Below are positions 27,225 through 33,985 of a stretch of 64,000 nucleotides of DNA, piece by piece; positions within the stretch are counted from its first letter, which is position 1, and each line of letters starts with the position of its first letter. Under the pieces are notes generated by a model. That model saw only the letters and a program-made list of their open reading frames with translations. It ran no database searches and was not told the DNA's origin. The stretch covers positions 1 through 64,000 of the forward strand of contig NZ_MAQX01000033.1 of the NCBI RefSeq assembly GCF_001682865.1, read 5' to 3'. Position numbers and translations under genes: made by a program. Origin of the DNA: Bacillus sp. FJAT-26390. GTDB lineage: Bacteria > Bacillota > Bacilli > Paenibacillales > Paenibacillaceae.

Positions 27225-30200
27225 CTATTGTGCTTTCGTTATGAAGAAGGTCGCGTATTCCCGCTCCCGCTCCTGATTTCTTACGATGATGGTGTACCAG
27301 CCAGCTTTAGGGAAGGCCACCGAGAACTTGCCGTTCACGAGCTCATCATAGGTTAGCTTGCTAGCAATATATTTCATTTGCCCTTCGCGATAGAGCCCCG
27401 GCTGATAGAGCAAATCATAGGTTCCCCATTCGTTGACATTCGTGCTGCCGCCTACGTTCATCAGGTTATAGCCGGTTATCGTGAACGTCAGCGTGCTGCG
27501 ATCAAACAATGCCGTTTCCTGCGAGGCTGCCGAGATAAGCATGTCGTTAGCAAAGAGGAGCATGCCTCCCTCTTTCACTACATAAACATCCTGCACCGCT
27601 ACCGCCGTATTGCCAACCTGGTCGGTAACCGTATACGTAACCTGCTGCCGTCCGCCTGCTTTGCTCAAATCAAGCTTGCTGATCGCAACCTTGATATCAG
27701 CTGCTTTCGACAGATTATCAGATACGGTAAAGCCTCCAAGATCGGTGCGGAAATCAAAGCCTTTCTTATTTTGAACGACAGCTGTCGAAGCCCGGTTTAA
27801 TTTAATCTCAGGCGCTTTATTGTCCAGCCCGTCCACATTTATAGCGACCTTGTTCACATTGCCAAGCAAATCCGACAAGGCGAGGGTCGTCGACCCATTA
27901 GCCGAATAAATACGGGAATAGGTGAAGCTGCCGTTCGCATCGCTGATTTGATTCGTGTAGCCGCCGCTTTGCAGGTTCGGAACTACTCCGGCAAACACAT
28001 GATTTGGCGCTGACGTCTTGCCGCTCAGCGTAACCTGCATGCTGCCTCTCGCGTACTTCTTGCCGTCGATCGTCACGATTTTGTTTGGCGGGAGAACGCT
28101 TCCGTCCTCGTCTACAAACGTGTAGCTGATTTGGTCTGGCTGCGGCGGTGCCGCAATAATGTTGTCGACCTTCTCCGTCAAAACCGTCGTATTGCCGTAA
28201 GCATCGGATACGACGAACGATTGAACGCCATTGCTCTGGGTCGTAACGACACGGCTGCCCTTAACGAGATCAAAATCTTTGCCGTTCTCGTCTACCTTCT
28301 GCACCTCCAGCGTTACGCCGGAGGAGAACAATACGTTGCCGCCGGCGTCACGAATGGTGCCAAACGTTTTTGAGGCATTTTCCCCGTAGCTGTAGGAGCG
28401 CACGATATGAACCTTCGGCGCCTCTTTATCGATATTTTCAACCGTAGCCGTTGCCGTGCCGGTATTGCCTGCTTCGTCTATGAATTCAAAGGTAAAGCTG
28501 CCGTTTTGCGTAAAGGTGTAGACGCCCTTGCCTCCGTTATTCGTCACTTGGACGGGCTTGGAGGTATCCAGCTTGACCGTCACATCGCTGTTCGTAGCAT
28601 GAGTCACCATATATTCAATGCTGCCCTCCGGCGGCGTTCCGTCAATATTGGCGACTACAACATACAAGGTGTCCTTGCGATCTGCGTCATTAATGTCAGT
28701 CAGATCAAAAGTATAAAAACCATTTTCCTTCACGTTGAACGTATTGCCGCTGCGATCCGGAACTGATGGATTCACTAAAGATGGCATAACCTTAATGCCA
28801 AGCGGCACCGTAACGTCGATGTTCACGCCAGTCGCAGGACCGATCGGCCGGGTTGTGCTCAGCTCAGCTAAAGCATATACAGGCTCGGTTCCCGACAACG
28901 TCTCGATATTTATGAGCTGAGGTTCGCTAATTGCGCCCCCCGGCGTCCTGTATTTCACTTGAACGGTCAGCTTGTCCGCATCTCCTGAAGCGGTCGGCAC
29001 CGCTGCAAAGCTGGTGTATGGGCGCCACTTTTTCCAGCTCGCGCCGTTATCCGGCGAGATGGAATATTCATAGCCGCTCTTATCCTCCGTATCGAGGGTG
29101 AGCTTCAAAATCGCGGTATAGCCATCCGCTTCATCGCCGTACAGATAAATGAGATCGGAATGGGATGGAGCAGGCGGAACTTCAGAGCCTCCGCTCTTCG
29201 ATACTTTAAATGTTCCGGAAGTGCTTTTAATGATGCTGTTGCCCGCTCCGTCGGTCGCCCAAACGTATAAGCGGAAATCGGCAATTTCACCATCCGCCAG
29301 ATCCTTGCTGTCGATTGCTGTTGCGCCATCCTCAGGAAGCGTCTTCCAATCCGGAGAATCCGCATCGGGCGCAGCCTTTCCAGCCTTCACCCATTGATAG
29401 CTTTTCGTTAAGCCGTTAACGCTGTATGGCTCCTTAACGGTTACCGTCACCTTTTGCGTTTCGAGCGGGTATGCCACTCCATTTTTGCTAAACGTTACCG
29501 TCGGCGCCTGATTGTCAAAATAATAGGTTTTGGAGAAGTAGTAGTAACGGTCACCCGCCTTCGCCATCATATGGATATACCGAAGCCCGTTCTTGTCCGC
29601 ATCAATCGGAATTAAATAATCAAACCCTTTAGCCATGCTGCCGCCAATCGAAGCTTGAAGCGGCGTGTAACCAGACGCATCGGCCGGACGAGTTGCAGTC
29701 GTGCTGAGGCTGTAGCCAACTACATCGGGCGTGAGCCCGCTGATGCTGAACACCACGTCATGGCTTTTTACATAATTCGGGTCAGCCGGAGGCGAGAATG
29801 CCGAGCGGACATTGATTTCTGAATTAACCGTTACGATCTTATCCGTCGAGGTTATGATTTCATTGCCCGCTTGATCGACTGCCTTAACATAAAGACGGTA
29901 TTTGCCATCCTCGTCTACCTCGTTAAGCGTCGATGCCGTCAGCTTGTCGCCACTCAGCGCTGCATTTTTCCAATTGACTTCCTTCGGCTGCTTGCCTTCA
30001 AGCACCCATTGGTAGGAGCTTTTCTTCACTCCGCTATGCTCATCGGTAATCGTAGCGTTAATCTGGACATCGATCGTGCCGTCTCCATTAATTTCGTTAA
30101 AGGTGACGGCCGGCTTGCGATTGTCCAGCTTCATTGGAGTCGAACGGTACGTCCAGTTCGAATCATCCCATTTGAAATCATCCAGTTTCCACAGCGAGGC

Positions 30201-32453
30201 GTCTCCATAATTGCCTACTGCCGCAAGTGCTTTATTGTCGGCATAAAACGTTTTATCGGCCTCAGAGCCTGGATGCTCTTGCTTCCATGCTTCATATTGC
30301 GAAAGATTGTCTTCTACGTATTTTTTCTTTTTGTCGTACTGCATCAGCTCTCTTGCCGAGTCCCATGTCATATCGGCCGTCCAAGTATGCAAATACCATT
30401 CGCCGCTGTTGTCAGCAGTGAGCGCTTCCGCCGGCGGCGCTATCATATTCGTCTTGTTATTGACCACCTGCAGCATCGTGCCTGCGTATTCGCCCGGATA
30501 AAGCTCTTCTCCTGGCTGCTTAGCCGAAAGGGAATAACGCTTAATTGCCGCAAAATGATCATCAGCCTTGGCTGCAAAAGGATCGGACTGCGACTGGCTC
30601 CATACGTAATAAACGAGCCCTACCGCCGGCGAGCCTGCCCCTGTAGTGTTGGATGGACGGTAAATGCCGCGGCTTGGCTTCTGCGCTCCCGCTTCCACCG
30701 GATCAAGCGGGGGGATAATGACCGCGGGGTCGTTGGCATCAATCGTTACTTTCCCGTTTCTCTGATAGACCTGATCGTTCGCGCCGCCGCTCTCAAAGCG
30801 GTAATCGATGACCGGTGGCTGATTATCAATCGCAAGCCTGGCCCAATCGGTCTTCGAATTGACGAGAGACTCGTCTCCGTCTATATGTATGCCGTCATAG
30901 TTTGCCGGCTGTATTAGCAAATTGCCCGCATAATCCTGAATAACCGATGTATCGGATGCATCACCCTTGCTGTCATGCGATACGGCAATTGCTTTCAAAA
31001 GCGGCGTTTCCATCGAGAGCTCTTTTGTAATATTTGCTCTGAACGTCCAATTTTTCGTGTTGGAGCCCGACTCATAGTAGGCTCTCATCCCGTTATTGAA
31101 CAAAATGAATGTGCCTGCCGCTTCCCAGCCATTTTTTACAATGGCCTCCTCGGTCATCTGCAGCGTAAAGTAGATGCTGTCATTTTTGTTCAGCGTGACG
31201 CCCGTTACGATTTCCGGCTGAATCCCGTTGCCGGTTTTCGTATATTTTGGCGCTACGGCATCAACGATGACCCGGTAGCCTCCATTTTCATAGTCAAACG
31301 GATTAAGCGTCTTGCCTTGCATATGCAAATTGCTGGCGCTGCTTGCTACATTCGGAAAATCCGTAATCGCGACATTTCCTGCCGCATCCGCCAGTACGGC
31401 TCCCCGCAGCTTTTCTTCCAGCGTCTGATTCATCGGCAATGCGCCTGATGATGTGCCGGTGATCAGAGGCTCCAGTGGCAGGTTGCCGCTGTTATGATAT
31501 TTTGAGCCTGTATATTCGTAGGTAATGCTGCTCTTCAAAGACTTTAGACTGTCAGCATCATAGGAAGTATTTTGTAGATATTGCTGTTGTCCAGCGGCGG
31601 GCAGACCGGTCCCGTCTGGATTGACGAACAGCGGATGACGCAAGAAATGCTCAAAATACGCTGTATTTAGCGCAGTTGGCTTCACTGGCTCCGTGAAATT
31701 ATAGCTAAGCTTAAGGTGCTCATCCTGTTTGACAAAAAGCTCCTGCTGGCCGGTTATCGGATTTTCCCGCTCCGCGCCGTCGCCTGTGAAAGTGTAGCTT
31801 GACATGACCGGACGGGTTTTGTCCTGAAACTTAATATACAAGCCTCTGGCTCCCGTAAGATCACCATCGTCGTCACCCTCGCCATATACTTCTATCGATA
31901 TCTTTTTTGTTTTCGAGGTAATGACGGTGGATGCGCTTCTCGCGCCAACATCTCCGCCGCCCGTACGCCCGTGGAGCAGCTCCTCTCCATCCACTTCGAA
32001 GGTTGCCGTTGAAATACGCGTCCAGGTAGGTATGCCTAGAAACGAACCTTCATAATAAACAAGCCTTTTCCATCCGACCACAACCTCGGCATGCCCGCTT
32101 TTCGCAAGCTCGCTTAGGGTAGGGTTGTTTTGGATATCGATTTCAAATTTAACTGTCGTTGCATTGTCTCCCTTGCCTGTAAAAATATCGCCGCTGCCCC
32201 AATCGATTTGCGAATCCGAATCCGTTTTGGTCTGCTTAAACCCAGGCGTATTGGCGTAGATATTTATGAATGCATTATCCGCATCATAGGTTAAATTACC
32301 TATGTGCGTTCCTGCGCCGAACATAACCTCCAAATCCCCGCCAGCCGCTTCGACTTTGACTGCGGTAAAACCCTGCAGCAGCGTCGCCAGCATAAATAGG
32401 ACCATTGCTGCCGCAATCCTTTTGTGCGCCTTGTTATGATTGTGCATGAACAT
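27225..32453 (-). CDS. giant exported Ig-like-domain protein without SLH anchor
   Basis: About 1742 residues. ATG at 32453 is preceded by GAGGGGGAGTCAG. The N-terminus is a classical signal peptide (His/Lys-rich start, hydrophobic core, V-K-V-E-A-A-G cleavage region). The rest is a chain of beta-sandwich, Ig-like segments. Typical phrases D-x-x-G-N-x, F-x-E-P-V-K-P and D-N-x-P-P-V-I recur from about residue 200 to 1600, as in bacterial cell-surface Ig repeats. I see no SLH domains, no LPXTG sorting motif and no C-terminal membrane helix, so its attachment to the cell is unexplained. First gene after the repeat-bearing promoter at 32593-32626, so probably the head of the surface-protein operon. 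No enzymatic domain recognised. Confidence 0.8.
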   Translation of the reverse strand: MFMHNHNKAHKRIAAAMVLFMLATLLQGFTAVKVEAAGGDLEVMFGAGTHIGNLTYDADNAFINIYANTPGFKQTKTDSDSQIDWGSGDIFTGKGDNATTVKFEIDIQNNPTLSELAKSGHAEVVVGWKRLVYYEGSFLGIPTWTRISTATFEVDGEELLHGRTGGGDVGARSASTVITSKTKKISIEVYGEGDDDGDLTGARGLYIKFQDKTRPVMSSYTFTGDGAERENPITGQQELFVKQDEHLKLSYNFTEPVKPTALNTAYFEHFLRHPLFVNPDGTGLPAAGQQQYLQNTSYDADSLKSLKSSITYEYTGSKYHNSGNLPLEPLITGTSSGALPMNQTLEEKLRGAVLADAAGNVAITDFPNVASSASNLHMQGKTLNPFDYENGGYRVIVDAVAPKYTKTGNGIQPEIVTGVTLNKNDSIYFTLQMTEEAIVKNGWEAAGTFILFNNGMRAYYESGSNTKNWTFRANITKELSMETPLLKAIAVSHDSKGDASDTSVIQDYAGNLLIQPANYDGIHIDGDESLVNSKTDWARLAIDNQPPVIDYRFESGGANDQVYQRNGKVTIDANDPAVIIPPLDPVEAGAQKPSRGIYRPSNTTGAGSPAVGLVYYVWSQSQSDPFAAKADDHFAAIKRYSLSAKQPGEELYPGEYAGTMLQVVNNKTNMIAPPAEALTADNSGEWYLHTWTADMTWDSARELMQYDKKKKYVEDNLSQYEAWKQEHPGSEADKTFYADNKALAAVGNYGDASLWKLDDFKWDDSNWTYRSTPMKLDNRKPAVTFNEINGDGTIDVQINATITDEHSGVKKSSYQWVLEGKQPKEVNWKNAALSGDKLTASTLNEVDEDGKYRLYVKAVDQAGNEIITSTDKIVTVNSEINVRSAFSPPADPNYVKSHDVVFSISGLTPDVVGYSLSTTATRPADASGYTPLQASIGGSMAKGFDYLIPIDADKNGLRYIHMMAKAGDRYYYFSKTYYFDNQAPTVTFSKNGVAYPLETQKVTVTVKEPYSVNGLTKSYQWVKAGKAAPDADSPDWKTLPEDGATAIDSKDLADGEIADFRLYVWATDGAGNSIIKSTSGTFKVSKSGGSEVPPAPSHSDLIYLYGDEADGYTAILKLTLDTEDKSGYEYSISPDNGASWKKWRPYTSFAAVPTASGDADKLTVQVKYRTPGGAISEPQLINIETLSGTEPVYALAELSTTRPIGPATGVNIDVTVPLGIKVMPSLVNPSVPDRSGNTFNVKENGFYTFDLTDINDADRKDTLYVVVANIDGTPPEGSIEYMVTHATNSDVTVKLDTSKPVQVTNNGGKGVYTFTQNGSFTFEFIDEAGNTGTATATVENIDKEAPKVHIVRSYSYGENASKTFGTIRDAGGNVLFSSGVTLEVQKVDENGKDFDLVKGSRVVTTQSNGVQSFVVSDAYGNTTVLTEKVDNIIAAPPQPDQISYTFVDEDGSVLPPNKIVTIDGKKYARGSMQVTLSGKTSAPNHVFAGVVPNLQSGGYTNQISDANGSFTYSRIYSANGSTTLALSDLLGNVNKVAINVDGLDNKAPEIKLNRASTAVVQNKKGFDFRTDLGGFTVSDNLSKAADIKVAISKLDLSKAGGRQQVTYTVTDQVGNTAVAVQDVYVVKEGGMLLFANDMLISAASQETALFDRSTLTFTITGYNLMNVGGSTNVNEWGTYDLLYQPGLYREGQMKYIASKLTYDELVNGKFSVAFPKAGWYTIIVRNQEREREYATFFITKAQ

Positions 32454-32592
32454 CTGACTCCCCCTCTGAACTCGTGCTATATTGCCAAAACAAATGACTT
32501 CTCTTTCGACTTCAAATGAATCCGATTTCACTATCGATCGTCATAATTCGGTAAACATTATCCTTTTCCGCCAGCAATCGACATCATCAGAA

Positions 32593-32626
32593 AGTGTATC
32601 AAACCACTCTGTGCAAATTCTGTGCA
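32593..32626 (-). promoter_or_regulatory. candidate SARP-type promoter with 11-bp direct repeat
   Basis: Minus strand: the 8-mer TGCACAGA occurs twice with an 11-base period (starting at 32626 and 32615). Nine bases follow, then a -10-like TACACT (32598-32593). There is no good -35 at the normal distance. SARP activators bind such one-turn direct repeats in place of the -35, about 8-10 bases before the -10. It lies about 140 bases upstream of the first giant gene. The remainder of the 312-base gap 32454-32765 is an untranslated leader and the pcrB terminator; no gene is supported there. Confidence 0.5.
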
Positions 32627-32676
32627 GAATCGGGTCTTTAGTCCCTAACCTATAAAATTCGGAGTAATGCACACAC

Positions 32677-32752
32677 AAAAAAGCATTCGCCCTACCTATC
32701 CTGTTGTCATCATTTCTCATGATCAACAGAAGGTATGAACAAATGCTTTTTT
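32677..32752 (-). terminator. terminator after pcrB
   Basis: The outer stem AAAAAAGCATT / AATGCTTTTTT encloses a longer imperfect hairpin (CCTGTTG ... CAACAG). It gives a run of six T residues on the minus strand, 14 bases after the pcrB stop. The symmetry also gives a T-run on the plus strand. Confidence 0.75.
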
Positions 32753-32765
32753 ACTAAGCAGGAAA

Positions 32766-33461
32766 TCAGATATTTTTAACCGCAGCCACTGTAGACAAAG
32801 CCGCCTCTAAATCGCTGTATATAATGTTGCCGACGACTACCGTATGGGCGGATTCCGCCGCTAGGCGAGCTTTGTCCGCATTATCGATTCCGCCGCCATA
32901 AAACAACTGGGCATGGGCAATGGATGCTCTAGCCCGCTTCACAAGCTGCATATCTCCGAACCTTCCGCTATATTCCAAGTAGATAACCGGAAGCCGCATC
33001 AGCCTGTCCGCCATCCGCACATGCGCGATGAGCTCCGATTCCGTCAGCTCGGTTTTTGCTTCGGTTACTTTAGCCGCCGTCGCATCCGCATTCAAAATAA
33101 TATAGCCCTGCGCCGCCGTTTCCTCCCAAGGCACAAAGGAGCCATACTCCATCAGCCCTTCGGTTTGCCGTCCCGTGATCCATTCAGCCCGGCTCGTATT
33201 CAGCACAAGCGGCACAAAATATCCGTCGAAGCCGGGAACGGCTCCCTCTAGGCTGGACACCTCAAGCGCACAATCCACGGCATATCTGCGAACCCGCGCC
33301 ATGAGATCAACCGTATTTTCAAAAGTAACGCCGCTGGAGCCTCCGACGATAATCGCATCCGTACCTGAGGTGCATATTTGATCCAGCACCTCATCGGATA
33401 TTTCTCGATCGGGATCAAGCTTAAACACATGCCTCCAGCCAGAAAACCAAACCTCATTCAT
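32766..33461 (-). CDS. pcrB: heptaprenylglyceryl phosphate synthase PcrB
   Basis: PcrB joins a long polyprenyl diphosphate to sn-glycerol-1-phosphate, making an archaeal-type ether lipid precursor found in Bacillales. The 231 residues match the usual length. The TIM-barrel motifs of the family are visible: H-V-F-K-L-D-P-D near the start (G1P/Mg site), G-G-S-S-G-V-T, V-P-L-V-L-N-T, Y-I-I-L-N-x-D, Y-L-E-Y-S-G and F-Y-G-G-G-I-D (phosphate binding). In Bacillus it is directly upstream of pcrA-ligA. Here a 27-kb block of surface-protein genes lies between them, and pcrB has its own promoter and terminator. Confidence 0.95.
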   Translation of the reverse strand: MNEVWFSGWRHVFKLDPDREISDEVLDQICTSGTDAIIVGGSSGVTFENTVDLMARVRRYAVDCALEVSSLEGAVPGFDGYFVPLVLNTSRAEWITGRQTEGLMEYGSFVPWEETAAQGYIILNADATAAKVTEAKTELTESELIAHVRMADRLMRLPVIYLEYSGRFGDMQLVKRARASIAHAQLFYGGGIDNADKARLAAESAHTVVVGNIIYSDLEAALSTVAAVKNI

Positions 33462-33520
33462 GAATAACCAAACCTCGCTTTTTCACAAAAATCGAATGTC
33501 GAATCATTGCCCTTCCTTCT

Positions 33521-33549
33521 ATGCTATGTCAGCGCGAATAGCGTGTCAA
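33521..33549 (-). promoter_or_regulatory. sigma-A promoter of pcrB
   Basis: Minus strand: -35 TTGACA (33549-33544), a 17-base spacer and -10 TAGCAT (33526-33521), 60 bases upstream of the pcrB start codon. Confidence 0.7.
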
Positions 33550-33570
33550 ATGATCCGCTGAATGAAAACA

Positions 33571-33593
33571 GCGCCCCCATTGGCAGGAGGCGC
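33571..33593 (-). terminator. possible weak terminator upstream of pcrB
   Basis: Stem GCGCCTCC / GGGGGCGC with a 7-base loop, followed on the minus strand by TGTTTTC. The T-run is short, so it may be only a structural hairpin. It stands just before the pcrB promoter and would insulate pcrB from upstream transcription. Confidence 0.35.
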
Positions 33594-33677
33594 CGAAATG
33601 CGGTTAATTGTGAACAAGCAAGCGATAGGGGGCTTTAATTGGACTCGTAAGCACGCAATCGAGCATTAAATGCATTG

Positions 33678-33902
33678 TATAAGGCGAATTAACATGAAAC
33701 TATCCCGTTAATTCACCGCATTTTAGACGAAAAAGGGAATTAGATGGATTTTCTCCTGTTAAAATTCTATTTCTCGCCCATAAGTGCTGAAAATGTTGAT
33801 ATTATCGGGAGATTTTCCTGTTAATTGATCTATTTACAGCCACGCGGGACAATTAAATGGACATTTTCCTGTTATTTTCCCTCAGAGGTTATTCGCCTTA
33901 TA
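33678..33902. repeat. 225-bp repeat element bounded by 12-bp inverted repeats
   Basis: The element starts with TATAAGGCGAAT and ends with the exact reverse complement ATTCGCCTTATA. Inside, the core TCC(C/T)GTTA recurs at 33703, 33754, 33816 and 33867, spacings of 51, 62 and 51 bases, usually preceded by ATGGA..TTTT and followed by a T-rich stretch. No open frame is convincing. Related single motifs lie at 397-414 and 44303-44325. It may be a small non-autonomous mobile element or a structured intergenic repeat. It fills most of the 524-base gap between pcrB and the U32 gene. Confidence 0.55.
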
Positions 33903-33919
33903 AAACTGCCTATGAGCAT

Positions 33920-33960
33920 AAAAAAACGAGCCTTAGAAGCAAATCTAAAGGCTCGTTTTG
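33920..33960 (-). terminator. terminator after the U32-family gene
   Basis: Hairpin CGAGCCTTAGA / TCTAAAGGCTCG with T-runs on both sides; on the minus strand it is followed by seven T residues. It lies about 25 bases after the gene's stop. The sequence almost repeats the ligA terminator at 447-490, in inverted orientation. Confidence 0.85.
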
Positions 33961-33985
33961 TTTTGTCTTTTATAATAAAAAGCGT

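Noticed and set aside
29871..30917. A 348-codon plus-strand open frame opposite the Ig-like giant
   Set aside because: Same reason: antisense shadow without support.
32541..32726. A 61-codon minus-strand frame between pcrB and the giant operon
   Set aside because: It overlaps the pcrB terminator and the repeat-bearing promoter and has no good ribosome site.
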